Assembly (NCBI GenBank): GCA_963920525.1
Contig: OY986438.1
Span: 184,386,888 to 184,450,887 of the forward strand
DNA from: Dichetophora obliterata
Lineage: Eukaryota; Arthropoda; Insecta; Diptera; Sciomyzidae
DNA length: 64,000 nucleotides
Direction of reading: 5' to 3'
Under the pieces are notes generated by a model. It searched no databases. It worked only from the letters and a program-made list of their open reading frames with translations, and was not told the origin of the DNA. The translations under genes were made by a program, and so were the position numbers. This document shows, in pieces, positions 1 through 11,891 of the stretch. How positions within the stretch are numbered: the stretch's first letter is position 1; every line of letters starts with the position of its first letter.

Positions 1-1257
1 TAACTTTTTCGCTGTAACTGTCACTCTTATAGTTACCCAAAAAATTTGCAACAACATCCTTAAAACAACTCCATGCAGGTTTTTCTAAATCGCTCAATTT
101 TTCTTGAAATTGTGCATCTTTTATTAAATGTCTGATTTGGGGTCCTACAAAAATACCCTCTTTTATCTTTGCATCACTTATTTTGGGGAATTTTTCTTTA
201 AGATATAAAAATCAACTTCCATCCCGATCCATTGCCTTTAAAAAATTTTTCATCAAGCCTAATTTAATATGCAATGGTGGCTGAAGTACCTTAGATGGCT
301 CCACCAGAAGTAAATACTGCACATTTTTTTGTCCAGGAATGAAGGATGCACGCGTTGGCCAAATTTTTTTACTGTAATGGTTTGTTCTGTCTCGACTGTC
401 CCATTCACATAAAAAACAGCAAAATTTGGTATAACCCAGCTGAAGTCCGAGTAATAGGGCAACAACTTTTAAATCGCAACATATTTTGAAAGAATATATG
501 CTGTAACTGATTTTTTCAAGTAAAAGCTTTATGTTTTCATACGTTTCTTTCATATTCGCAGAATGGGCCAGAGCTACAGAAGGAAGGATGTTACCATTAT
601 GCAGTAAAATTGCTTTTAAACTTGCTTTTGAAGCGTCAATGAATAAAAGCCAGTCGGAGGGGTCAAAATCGATTTCTAACATCTGCATAATCCCATTTAT
701 ATTATTGCAGTACACCAAGTCCCCATCTTGAGAAAAGTTTGTTTGGAAAATTTGATCACGATTCCGAAAATAGCTTATTTTAGTGTCATGATGTAGCAAA
801 TTCCATCCTTTTAATCGAGATGCCAATAGTTCAGAAAGCTGTTTCGGCAATTTTAAATCCCGAACCAAGTCGTTTAGGTCTCCTTGAGTTATAATGTGTG
901 GCTCGGTTTGAATTTCTTCAAAGTCAACATCACCCTCATCATTACCACATTGGCTTACAGAGCAGGGCTGTGAATTATCTATTTCAACGGACGCAGATGC
1001 AACAGGTCTAGCACAATTTTCACTTAGAGAGACTGGACTTATCCAGACCCTTTCTTCCAATTGATTAAATTCTACACACACGTAATGCAACAAATATAAT
1101 GTGCCCATGCCTTGTCTTGATTGGCCACAGCGAAACCAAAATAATGGTTATAACTTTCTAAGACAGGCTTAGTGAAATTTCGCCTTTGTTTTTTAAAAGT
1201 CACTTCCCCACAAACATAACAAAAACAGTTAGGGTCTTTACTACACTTTCGCGACAT
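1..1257 (-). pseudogene. Family X uncharacterised multigene-family protein, frameshifted, runs off the window
   Basis: Coding fragments read leftwards. The 5' part (1072-1257) begins MSRKCSKDPNCFCYVCG and has Cys pairs plus a WAHYICCITC motif. A frame change near 1075-1105 leads into a 298-aa reading frame (212-1108) with FIDASKASLKA, CCDLKV, GYTKFCCFLCEWDSR and HIKLGLMKNF motifs. A stop at 212-214 follows, after which the same homology continues (FPKISDAKIKEGIFVGPQIR) to base 1. I recall this motif set from many uncharacterised arthropod and Hydra proteins. No function is known to me. The spaced acidic residues (FID, CDL) and Cys pairs resemble a DDE-type transposase, which is inference. A second copy lies at 55695-56203. 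The frameshift and stop mark it as a pseudogene. Confidence 0.72.
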
Positions 1258-1865
1258 GTTAACACGGTAATCAACTCACAAAATTTTAATTTAATCACAT
1301 CAAATAGTTTTCTTTGCTGTGTTGCTGAGTTTTAAAAAATGAGAAAATGTAAGGTATGAGAATATCATTTAGGTGCAAGTGGATTACTAATCCTTCATAT
1401 GATTATATGGCTAGTTCGCTTATTTTATTTTATTTTAATTGTTCCTCTCGGATAATGTTTATATTTTTGGTATCAGAATTAAGAAAATTAAATATGAAAT
1501 ACGATAAAACTAAATTTTTTTTAAATATGGCTCTAAATATAAAAAAAAAATACTTGTAAAAGTCAATACTTTTAGCAAAAAAATCCTAAATTTTATTTTG
1601 AACCTGAAAATCTGACAGACTAAATATGGCAGAAAAATAAAAAATACCTCACTAAATAGCTTGTTTAATTTTCTATAGGATGGCGTTTTTGTTTTTGCTT
1701 TGCGTTAAGTTGTTTGGATTCCAGAGCATAAAAACAGGATCAAAGTTGTAAAAACACCAAGTCCAAAATCACAAAAAATTTGAGGCCAAATAAAAAAACA
1801 AATGCAGGCCAAAAATTGAGGCCAAATAAAAAAAAATAGCTTTCAAAGTTCGTGTGGCATAACCA
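1258..1865. other. AT-rich spacer, no gene seen
   Basis: Non-coding AT-rich sequence with poly-A and poly-T runs. A short tandem motif, gaggccaaataaaaaa, is repeated around 1780-1840. Nothing else is supported. Confidence 0.5.
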
Positions 1866-1877
1866 CTGTTGACCAGT

Positions 1878-2545
1878 GTATTTAATAAGTCGCTTTCTTC
1901 TGGAACCTTCTTGGAAGACTGGAAATTCGCATTTAATTCGCCTTTTTTTTAAATCCGGTTCTATATTTTGTATAGCTAACTACAGACCTATCGTAAAGCT
2001 ATCAAGTATTCCAAAAATTTTAGATAAGTTGGTAAATAGCAGACTTTTTGGTGAAGTAAATAATTTTATTTTACCCCAGCAGCATGGCTTTTTTGCTGGT
2101 AGATCCACAACTACCAATTTATCACTTTTTGCAAATTTTTGTATAAATTCAGACGAAAGAGGCCAGCAAGTAGATGTACTTCACACTGACTTTGTGAAAG
2201 CTTTTGACACTTTTGCGCATAATATACTTTTGTTTAAACTTGGAAAGCTTCGTTTTCATTCTAGTTTTCTAAAATGGTTAAGTTCATTTTTACAAAATAG
2301 ACAACTTACTGATAAAATAAATGATAGTTATTCAAAAACTTTTTTTGTAAAGTCAGTGGTTCCACAAGGAAGCCACCTTGGATCCTTACTATTTTTGTTA
2401 TTTATTACTGATTTAAACTATAATTTTCAGTCCTGTAAGACTCTATTATATGCAGATGATTTCAATTTTTCAATTCAATTTATTCATCCAATATTTCTTT
2501 TTAAACAGTGTTTAATATATATAAATAAAATATTATATTTATGAG
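1878..2545 (+). pseudogene. Truncated LINE reverse transcriptase fragment (CR1/Kiri-like)
   Basis: The reading frame covers the fingers and palm of a non-LTR reverse transcriptase: NYRPIVKLSSIPK, QHGFFAGRSTTTNL, HTDFVKAFD, VPQGSHLGSLLF and the catalytic LLYADD box. All motifs line up with the nearly complete LINE ORF2 at 43994-46864, but the residues differ widely, so this is another subfamily. A frame change lies near the T-run at about 1945-1950, because the upstream FNKSLSSGTFLEDW is in a different frame. Homology stops just after YADD, so both the endonuclease and the C-terminal region are missing. It is a dead internal fragment. Confidence 0.85.
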
Positions 2546-4550
2546 ATCTATCAGAAATATTACATCAAATTAAACTTATATCTAATCAGATAAATGTAAA
2601 AAATGTTAACATCAGTAATAACTTCTTAAAGGTAAAAAAACTTTTTAGCAAAAAAAAACAACTTCAAAACCTTTACGTAGTAAAACATAATTTTAAATTA
2701 CTTTTCACATTAATTCTTGATCAAATGTGATAATTTATATACATATATTATTAAATTAAAAATCTTATTATTATAATTTTTTCATAATCATTAGTCAATT
2801 GAACTAATCTATATATTTGGTATGGATGTATGGTCAGTAAGTATTTCTGATAAAATATATTGCCCTCTTTCATTAGCTACCCATATTACCATGTTTTACA
2901 GGTTTAAAGTATTTAAATAAATTTTTTTAAACAATTCCTTTTTGTAACTTAAAAATCCTTTTAAAAAAAAATCCTGACATTTTAGAGAAAAAGTGAGAAG
3001 ACAGTTTTACTATACTTTATCTCTAGTTTAAAGTGTATATGGTTTACTGCGTGTGTGAAAAGTGCTGGCGTACTACAAACACAGCTTAAAAATTTTAGAG
3101 TACTTTTGCACACAGAAGGCGATATAATCGATTTATCCCTTACGATTAAGTCACCTCTTTTGCTGCTTTAACCCTTAAATACGGAAATTATTATCGCCTT
3201 AAGCTTGTTAACCTTTCTTATATACCCTTAAATACTTAACTTTCCTTTTGTTTGTTATATTCTACACCCTTCAAAGTACAATGCTTGCGTTAAGCCTACT
3301 AAAAGTGTTGCACTGCAAGGATTGTGCTCTAACATGAATTGTGGTATCGAGTGCTTCTCGATTTTGTTATCACATTTAACCCTTGTTAAGTGCTTTTTGG
3401 TTTGGTGTGGGCAATAAGCTGGGCGCTAACAGTTTAGGGTTGACATTTGTGTGATTTTCGTTTACCTGTATTATGTAGCATTTAATTGAGGTTCATTCGG
3501 TTTAATATCTACAGGACAAAATCAATTAATGACAACATAACAAAAAAAAGAAAGAAAAAAACAATAACAAAAGCTTATTCTTATTGCACCTTATAGGTTA
3601 TAATAGCGTTTAATGAAAGCTTCAAAGAACGTGTTAATTAGTTTGAATATTTTTAAAATTTTCAAGCATTGTTGATAAAATATTTCGAAAAAGCTGATAT
3701 GATAGATGGATATGTTGATGAGGCTTTTTTTAAGCATGTTTTTAATTTATTTGGTTTTAATGTGCGTGTCTGCGTTGCCACTTCTTCAACTCTTTATCTT
3801 TTGCTGTGTTATTGCCTGGTTCTCTTCTCTTTGTGTGTTTTTATGTTTTCTTGCGGGAGCCACTTAACGACTTTTTAAATTGTATCGTTATTTTGTTGTA
3901 GCGTTACTGTTGTTGTTAATGTAATTGTTGTTTGCTCTATTGTTATGGCCGATAATCGTAACAAGATAATTATTTCATCTGTTTTTTGTACTTGTATTTC
4001 ATGATCCTTAATGTTGAAGTATTATGTCGTTTTTGTTGCTATTGTTGTTGTTTGTTGGCTTGTGGGCTGTTTAAGTTATATTGCTAAGCTTTAATGGTTA
4101 ATTGAAACAGCTTTTAAAGTCTTCTAATTGGCTTCTTTTATTACTATTATTAGCTGTTTAAAATTAGTCTGTGGGAAATTATTTGCTCACTGCCTTACTT
4201 TTTGAGTGTAATATTACTTATAAAAATGCATTTTCAAGGTTGTTTTATTAATCTTTTTTTGAATAGGGATAATTCAAACCCAAAAACGGTATGCTAAAGA
4301 GTTAAAATATGGTACAAATAATTGTTCATGCAATTTTATAATGGTCAGTTAAGTCAAAAATTTATAAATCATCATGATAACTACGAGCAAAAAGTTTGTT
4401 GATGAATTCGCAAAATATCATTTTGATTCAGGGAATTGTTTTGTTTGTATTTCTAATGTCGCTCACCTTAATGCAGTTATAAGAATTTGAAGGCGGTATG
4501 GTATAATGATATGAGACATTATATTTGAAAGTGGAATAGGTCCACTTTTA
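2546..4550. other. AT-rich non-coding stretch
   Basis: No coding region with support. It contains one copy of a dispersed repeat (2965-3090) and TTG-rich low-complexity sequence at 3890-4060. A 69-codon open stretch at 3669-3878 is hydrophobic, low complexity and unrecognised. Confidence 0.5.
2965..3090 (+). repeat. Dispersed repeat, copy 1 of 3
   Basis: It shares an ordered series of words with 17510-17640 (same strand) and 10475-10600 (opposite strand). These are AATCCTGACATTTTAGAG, a GAGAAAAAGT core, and ATGGTTTACTGCGTGTGTG at the end. Identity is roughly 70 percent by eye. The element class is unknown. Confidence 0.6.
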
Positions 4551-4552
4551 TA

Positions 4553-5485
4553 CAGGGTTGCCCATATTCGACGGAACCAACTGGCAACGCCATAACTTTT
4601 GACAGAGATGTCAGATCGCTTAATGACATACCGCGTTTGAAGCGTCAGTCCAAGCATATTTTTACCATGGAACAATACACGCCACGCGAGCGCTCTGAAA
4701 GAGTCTTCGAAATGGCCGAAGATGACGAGGAATTTTGGAACAAAATTTTCATGTCCGATGAAGCCCATTTCACATTGAATGGGACCGTAAATAAGCAAAA
4801 TTGCCGTATTTACGCCACTGAAAATCCTCAGGAGATTCAAGAAGTGCCTCTTCATGACGAAAAAGTCACAGTTTGGTGCGGCGTTAGTGCGAAAACGGTC
4901 ATTGGGCCGTTTTTCTTCCAAAATGAAAATGGCCATGCTGTTACCATCAACCAGGAGCGTTATCGCGACATGATGACCAATTTTGTGATGCCAATTATTC
5001 GTCGAAAGCGTTTGAGGCAGTTCTGGTTTCAACAAGATGGCGCTCCACCGCACACAAGTCGCATAACAATCGATTTTCTGAAGAATTTGTTTCCGGGCCG
5101 TTTGATGTCGAAAAGTGGTGATTTGGACTGGCCACCGCGTTCGCCCGATTTGACGCCGCCTGACTTCTTCTTGTGGGGATATTTGAAGTCAAAGGTTTAC
5201 GTTAACAAGCCAAGGACCGTAGAAGAGCTCAAGGACAACATTCGTGAAGAAATAGCCGCTATTCCGGCCGAAATGCTGGCGAAAACGATGGAAAATGCTG
5301 CAAAAAGGGCACAATACGCCATCAACGCCAGAGGCGGCCATTTGAGAGATATCATATTCAAAAATTGATGTAAACAAATCTACTTGGAACAAATTAAATG
5401 ATTAAGATTGCCAACCGCCAAATTTTTATTTTTTTCTTTGATTTTTTTAAAAAAAACATGGGTCCGTCGAATATGGGCAACCCTG
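4553..5485 (+). mobile_element. DD41D (rosa-like) Tc1/mariner element, internally deleted, 933 bp
   Basis: Terminal inverted repeats are visible. The left end cagggttgcccatattcga (4553) matches the complement of the right end tcgaatatgggcaaccctg (to 5485). TA dinucleotides flank both ends (4551-4552 and 5486-5487), as expected for Tc1/mariner insertions. A full-length relative at 48116-49411 is 1296 bp, so about 360 bp are missing here. A second 933-bp relative lies at 31372-32304. Confidence 0.92.
4637..5368 (+). pseudogene. DD41D transposase lacking the DNA-binding domain
   Basis: This 243-codon open frame encodes a Tc1/mariner-type DDE transposase catalytic domain. The family start is probably the internal Met of MEQYTPRERS (4667). 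After RERSE the protein jumps to RVFEMAEDDEEFW, which corresponds to about residue 135 of the intact 361-aa relative, so roughly 120 residues holding the helix-turn-helix region are gone. The catalytic residues remain: MSDEAHF (D1), QQDGAPPH (D2) and DLTPPDFFLWG (D3), with 41 residues between D2 and D3. That spacing is characteristic of rosa-type elements. The frame ends at TGA with no internal stop. It is probably not able to bind its ends, though the catalytic core could still be made. Confidence 0.88.
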
Positions 5486-5487
5486 TA

Positions 5488-6900
5488 TATATTGATATTC
5501 ATTATTTATGGGTCAAATTTTATCACACAGTAGTTTATTATTTATAAAATAATGAAAGAATATAAACGATTTCTAGCCACAAATGTGCTTGTATCACTTA
5601 CAATTATAATATTTTGACTATTTTTTTTTTATGTGGAACTAAGTCCTTGTTTTTCTGTTCAACTTACACTACTTTAAAGATAATAGGCTTAACTCTAAAC
5701 TTACGTCAGAACAAAAATGAAATCTATGTTTTATAAAATTTGACTTTCTTTAAATGAGTTCTAAACGCTTAAAATAATAATAAAAAGGAAAAATTATAAT
5801 CTTATGTAGTAATAAGCAAAAATCAAATGTCTTACACATTTTTGGTATTTATTTTTTAATTAGGGGCAATTAAACGTATATCATTCGAAAGGTATGATGA
5901 CATAGATATGCCAAATTATGGTAGATTTTAAATTGATGACCTCTTAACCGAAATATTAACGTTGAAATTTTATATTAATTTTAGTAAGGAATCTAAGAGC
6001 TAAAAAGAGGTAGAATAACGAACGAGGAATCAGATGAAAGGTCTGGCTGCACAGTATGATTGCATTTTAGATAAGTGACCTTCGACCTAAAATATGACCG
6101 TAATAAATGCTCTTTATTTATGAAATAAAAGTTAAACTATAAGAGATAGAAAAACATGATGTAAAGGGAAGTTTAGACATTGATAATATGTGCAAAAAAT
6201 ACTTCAGACATTTTTCGTCATCTCTTACGGATACCCTACAATAAGCATTTTCTTATGTTAAAAGTGTGAATATTTGTATATTGTGAAAGTAAATTTTCTT
6301 ACATAGTAAATTATGAAAAACTTATAACTTTCGTTATTTTTACAAAAATTATTGTGATATATCAAACAATGTAGATTTTCTCAGTACAACGTACATATTT
6401 TATTGAGGAAAGGTTGAAGGTAATTTTCAGAATGAGAAATAGACTATTAAAATTTCAAATTTCAAATTTTGCAAGCAAATATCTCAGCCATTTTTCAATC
6501 GCTTTTTATTAAATTTTCTTTGTCTGAAAGATCAATTAATTGAATTTTGAGAAATAAGAAAAGATTAAGCTTTACCTCAACAATTCAATGTTTTATATGG
6601 TTTTAAAAAGCCTCTTAAATATTCAGTTTTTGCTCAATAGGCAGAACTTTTTTTTGTTGTAATTTGTTTTTTCTTATAAAATTTTATTTTTTCACTTTTA
6701 TATGATATGTCATTTATTTGCAAAAATTGAATCATTTTGACACATAATTCATTAAACTGTTTCTATCATCAAAAAGCATGAGCTATGATTTTTTTGGTGA
6801 AAACTAATTTTTTGAAAATGCTGTTTTTATGTTTTTTACAAAGTTCTACAGCTTAAAAAATAATTTCTGTGAACAAATTTTTCAAATATTTCAAACCACT
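5488..6900. other. AT-rich non-coding stretch
   Basis: About 1.4 kb of AT-rich DNA with no supported gene, TIR or tandem repeat. Confidence 0.5.
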
Positions 6901-6901
6901 C

Positions 6902-7171
6902 TAACAGCCCTATTCTGGCAAATTAACAAATTGTTAACCAGTATTTTGAATATTTCTATGTGTTTGATGTATTTTTTTTATTTCAAAACAAAATTTGAAG
7001 CTCAAAAATAAAATATTTTGATAAAAATTGTCAACTGCTTTTCAGTTATTGACAATTTCATTAAAAAATTTTGTTTTCTGAGCTTTAAATTTTGTATTGC
7101 AAACAACAAACACATAGAAATATTCAAAATACTGGTTAACAATTTGTTAATTTGCCAGAATAGGGCTGTTA
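6902..7171. repeat. Long palindrome / fold-back MITE-like element
   Basis: Bases 6902-6966 and 7107-7171 are perfect reverse complements over 65 bp; the outer end is taacagccctattctggc. The inner part continues as an imperfect palindrome to a small central hairpin near 7030-7060 (attgtcaactg and cagttattgacaat). Total length is about 270 bp. I see no clear target duplication. RNA from either strand would form one long hairpin. Confidence 0.9.
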
Positions 7172-7216
7172 AACTATGTTTTAGGCCATTTTGTAATCAT
7201 ATATTATATACAATTC

Positions 7217-7960
7217 GGATTGACGAATTTAACTTCACGCTCTTCGTCTTAAAAGACCAAATAAAAAAGTTTTGCAGTAATTTGTCTAATTATTTTCAAC
7301 GTTATCATAGAGTGCTTTTATGAGGGAAAGTAAAATTCTTTTTGCAAAGTACGAATTTAACTTTTGGGACAAAATTAAATTTGTTCCTTTTGCAAAGTAC
7401 GAATTTAACTTTTGGGAGGAAAATAAATTGGTTCTATTTACAAAGTACGAGTTTAGCTTTTGATTCATATTTACCTTTTGGCACAATTTTGAGTGCACAA
7501 TTAAGACTTTGGTCATAAACATTTTTTTAAAAGTAGTGAAATTGGCGCTCATGGTACTAATGGCACAAATTTTCAAAGCAAAAATTCGAAGTGCAAGCTA
7601 TACATCGTTGTAAAGGTGGTTTAATCACCTTTCCAATGAAATGCTTAACAAAAATATGTGACGCACAGATTTTGAGAATTTTTGCTTTGAAAATTGGTAC
7701 CATTAGTAGCATGAGCGCCAATTTCACTACATTCAAAAAATGTTATTGACCAAAGTCTTAAATGCGCACTCTAAATTGTGCCAAAAGCTTAATTTGAATC
7801 AAAAGTTAAACTCATACTTTGAAAACGAATTTAATTTCCTCCCAAGAGTTAAATTCGTTCTTAGCAAAAAGTACGAATTTAACTTTTTGCGAATCAAAAA
7901 TTTGGTTTGAGTCTTTGCTAAGTTAGCGTCGGATTGACGAATTTATCTTCACGCACTTTT
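7217..7960. repeat. Second fold-back structure with internal tandem units
   Basis: The sequence from about 7440 to 7585 is repeated in inverted orientation at about 7665-7830 at high identity; shared words include gaaattggcgctcatg and gactttggtca. The outer parts carry several copies of a unit with aaagtacgaatttaactttt, tandem at 7340-7460 and again near 7865. The whole block is bracketed by direct repeats of ggattgacgaattta at about 7218 and 7931. Adjacent short open frames are by-products of the tandem unit. Confidence 0.75.
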
Positions 7961-10470
7961 TAAGAAGAAATGCCTCAGATTATATTCATTGTTTCTTTCT
8001 CTGACCAAATTAGGTATAAACAAGAAAACAAAAGAAATAATGCATGTTATTATAAAGTTACAACATTTGTTTCCAATATTGCTTCAATATTGTTCACATT
8101 TTTTATTAAACTAATTTAAACTTAGTAAACATAATAAAAAAAAACCAAAAAAAAATGTACAATTGTAAAAAATCTGATACAGAACCACTTTCAAATAACA
8201 TTTGAATTCTCCAGAAGCAACAACCGATGTGTAACTGTCACTTGTATCCATTTTTTATTCTAAAAAAACTATTTCATATCTTAAATTGATCTTTCTTTAA
8301 TATAAACAAGGCATCTCAAATACTTTAATATTTAATAAATATTAATTTTAATAAATAAGCTTGTATTTTTACGATAGAAAAATATGCTCAGAAAAAAGTC
8401 TATTAAAACATTTTTATGAAAATTACTAACATCTTGTGGCTTCACCCTTTGTGCAATGGGTGAAATGGAGAGATTAATGCAAAGCCCCAAGAACCTTTAT
8501 GTTTCAAAATAAAGTAATTAACAGTTCATATTATAAAAAACTTACGATTTATAATTAACAAAATAGATTGGGGCGACAGAGTTACTTTTCTTTTTTTTTT
8601 TTTTTTTTTTGTTTACCTGCAAGGAAAAAGAAAAATAATTATTAAAAAAGGTTGATAAAAGCACAAAGTTTATTAATTTTTGTTTATGTATAATTTCACA
8701 ATATTTTCACTTTGTAAACAATTCCCACAAAAACTAGATTTTGCGGTAAAGACGATGATAGGCAAAAGTGATACCTTGTTCAAAAAACACACACACAAAA
8801 ACACATAAATATGTATAAAACTGAACACAGCCACACTCACACAAAAAGATATGCTTTCAAAGCTAACCAATGCTGCTTGTTTGCTGCTGACCATTTAAGG
8901 ATGTTGTCAACTTCAACTTTGTTTAGCTGACCATAAAAAGGAGCAAATATTTTCACCCCGCCAAAAAAGGACATTCAGGTAAGCTGTGGTCAAGTTTAGA
9001 GCAACGGCAGTGAACATTGTTCAATGGCGTTGTATTGTTGTTATTGTTTTTTTTTTTTTGTCAAATTCTTGCAAAGTTAAAGAGAAGCTAGGATTTTTTA
9101 CACTATCATAGCTTGTGGCAAACTTTAAATAGTAGCATGAGGAAAAGTGAACAAAAAAAATTAATGGGAAAAAAATGAGAAATAAAATAAAGAAAACAAA
9201 GCAAGTAATGAAAAAAAGTGAAAAGCCATCGAAAACAACAGAGACCAAAATCAACAAAACGTAAGACAAAAAGGAAAAAATAATAAAAAAAAAATATGAG
9301 AAAAACCGACCGGAAAAGCACGCAGCAGTAAAACTTGGACGGACACATTGACAAACAGATGGATGAACAGGAAAACCGAAACGAATGACATTCGACATCA
9401 AATCAAACATCAAACAAACGGCTAGCCACAAAGCCGCCAACAAGCGCTGCCAACTAGAAAAAATTCGAGGGAAAAAACGGAGGACGGTGTGTTTTGAGGT
9501 GATACGGTGTGTGTCTGCGTGTGTTTGGGGGGGGGGGGAATAAATATAATCGGGCAAGTGCACCGTGGGGCTTTGGTCAAGAAAACGTTGCTGCAGCACG
9601 TTTTGCACAGCAAATAGACAACAACAACAACAACAACAACAATAACTACGAAATAGCAAAATAACACAGAAAAAGTGCCAAACCAAATATGGTGAAAATG
9701 CGAAAATTCCAAAAGTTAAGTAGTCCAAATCTCTAGAGCTCGTTGATGGCGGTCACAACAATAAAAACGCAACAACAACAACAAGTATGCTAACAGTTTT
9801 TTATGTTCTTGCAGTGTTGACTATTTGAAGTACTAACCACCTTCAAGCTTAGACCACCATCAAGCTCAGACCAACTTTAAAATAAATAAAACATTTTGTC
9901 GGAAACTGCCCGCTGTTTTTGTTGTAACTACAAATGTAGTCACATTTTTGTTCTTCTTTTTCTTCACTATTTGGCATTCAAAATCAGTTAAACATCGTGT
10001 TTGAAGTTCGTACTTAAGTGCTTCTTGAGCAGCAAGAACAGCAATTTTTTTTTTTTTGCTATAAACAACTACTGCCAATAGCAAAAAACCTCACTCCTCC
10101 CACACCCCACCCACACACACAAGATGTAATCTGCTATTTCAGAAAATTGCTTCCCAATTGCCATGAAAACCGATTTTGGTTTTTTGATATTTTTTTTTTT
10201 TTTTTAGATGCTGTTGCCACAAAATTATGCCTTGCAGTCATTTTATAGTAGACAAAAAAATAAGAAGTTGTTAACTTAAGTGTATATTTGTGTATGTTGA
10301 GGAGTATTTGTAGAAATGCTGATAACTGCCCAGAGACATATTTCATATGTAACTGCATTGGATAATAAGCACCGATTGGTAGTTATATTCTGACAATTTT
10401 AGATATTCAAATAAAATTCGTTGATTGGCTGGGTAGTAAAAATACACAAAAGTACACCATCGTGCTACAA
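7961..10470. other. Low-complexity non-coding region
   Basis: No coding exon is supported. It contains a 20-nt T run (8591-8610), a 12-nt G run (9527-9538), a CAA microsatellite (about 9619-9644) and CACA stretches near 8790-8810 and 10110. A 235-codon open stretch on the minus strand (9021-9728) translates only low-complexity tracts such as poly-Cys from CAA repeats. The CAA-rich part looks like insect 5' UTR sequence, but I cannot show a transcript. Confidence 0.45.
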
Positions 10471-10474
10471 ATAT

Positions 10475-10680
10475 CGGAAAAATTTTCACACACGAAGTAA
10501 ACCATGTACACGTGAAACTTAAGTCAAAGATTTGTTAAACTGATTTCTCGCTTTTTCTCAAGTACATACTTCAGAATTTTTTAAAATGACTTTTAAGTCA
10601 CACGACATGTTTTTGTTATTAAAACCATGCGAATTTTGATCAAATTTCAAATAAAACACTTCCTTGTAACAATTTAGACT
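10475..10680 (-). repeat. Dispersed repeat, copy 2 of 3 (inverted)
   Basis: The reverse complement shares ATGGTTTACTTCGTGTGTG, a GAGAAAAAG core and TTTTAAAAAATTCTGA with the copies at 2965-3090 and 17510-17640. Confidence 0.55.
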
Positions 10681-10804
10681 TAACTTTTTACTAAAATATT
10701 AACTTTTTATTACGAAGTGACAATACTTCCATACCAAATATGTAGATAAGGGTGGAGTGCGATTGTATGTGGGGGAAAAACCGAATTTTTAACATAGCCG
10801 GGGG

Positions 10805-11883
10805 CACGGTTGCCACCTTAAATTCCCACGAAAAAAACCTTTTTCCCACAATAGCAAAAATTAATAACCACGAAAATTCCCATGGTATAAAATTTAAAAA
10901 AAAATCCCATTGTAATTAAAAAAAACCACAAAAAATCCCACGGACATTTAAAATAACCACGAAAATCCCACGCAAATAAAAAAAACCACGAAAAATCCCA
11001 TTTGTATTTAAAAAAACCTCGATTAATCCCATTTGTATTAAAAAAAAACCACAAAAAATCTCTCTTCTATTAAAAATTACCACAGTAAATAATACAGACA
11101 AAAAATTGTCAAAAATTAAACAAAAAATTAAAAAAAAAACAACTATTATTTTTCGTCGTATGTGTTTTAATTAGTCTTTTAGTAATAATATTTAATAAAA
11201 AATATTTGTTTAATCCACCTTAGAACTGTATAAAGTTTACAAAAAGAGTTCCAAATTAGGTTTTAGTCTTTAAAAAGCAAAACACAATCACAAAATTCTT
11301 ATCTTTTTAACAATTATTGGTCAGCACGCACCGCATCAAAAGCGAAATTCAATTCGACTGAAAATTCGATGAACAACGAATATTTCGACATGGTGTGACA
11401 TTCGATGCTTGTTGTTCGATAACCAGCAAAGATTACGTCGAAAGCAACTCATAATAAGGGTCAATCACAAATCAATTTTAAGATATACTAATTTTGTATA
11501 TTGATAAAAAAAAAGAAAAAATTTACTGAAACATATTTTCCCAATGCATGGAATTATGTCAAGAGTGAAAGAACTTCCCACCAAACCAAAGTAATCGAAG
11601 TCTTAACGTATTCGTTGCAAAAATCATATAAATGGGTTGAGACGATTTTAACAATGAACAAAATATGAAAAATATACACTTTAATGTATATATTTTTATA
11701 CATTTTTTAACTGAAAAATAAAAAGAAATCCTTCAAAACTAAAAAAATCCCACAAAACAAAAAAAATCCCACGTAAATTAAAAAAAAACACACTCAATTA
11801 AAAAATCCCATGGGAATTCCCATTTCCCACGGCAATTAAAAATAACCACAAATGTGATTTTTCCCACAAAGGTGGCAACCGTG
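10805..11883. mobile_element. Non-autonomous hAT-like element with internal minisatellites, 1079 bp
   Basis: The ends form 15-bp perfect inverted repeats: cacggttgccacctt at 10805-10819 and its complement at 11869-11883. They are flanked by near-identical 8-bp direct repeats, gccggggg (10797-10804) and accggggg (11884-11891). An 8-bp duplication fits the hAT superfamily. Both subterminal zones are short-period tandem arrays built on a cccac-A-run-accac theme (about 10820-11065 and 11735-11865). There is no transposase; the open frames over the array are repeat translations. Confidence 0.82.
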
Positions 11884-11891
11884 ACCGGGGG

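Noticed and set aside
4463..5392. Open frames antisense to the DD41D transposase (up to 196 codons)
   Set aside because: They are shadows of the plus-strand transposase; the same antisense frames occur opposite the 31571 copy.
7286..7576. 96-codon minus-strand frame with repeated KLNSYFAK
   Set aside because: It is the translation of a tandem DNA repeat in the fold-back structure.
9021..9728. 235-codon minus-strand open frame
   Set aside because: It is low-complexity translation (poly-Cys from CAA repeats, Phe-rich tracts) with no recognisable domain.
10818..11101. Two overlapping minus-strand frames rich in GIF/WDF repeats
   Set aside because: They translate the minisatellite of the hAT-like element at 10805-11883.
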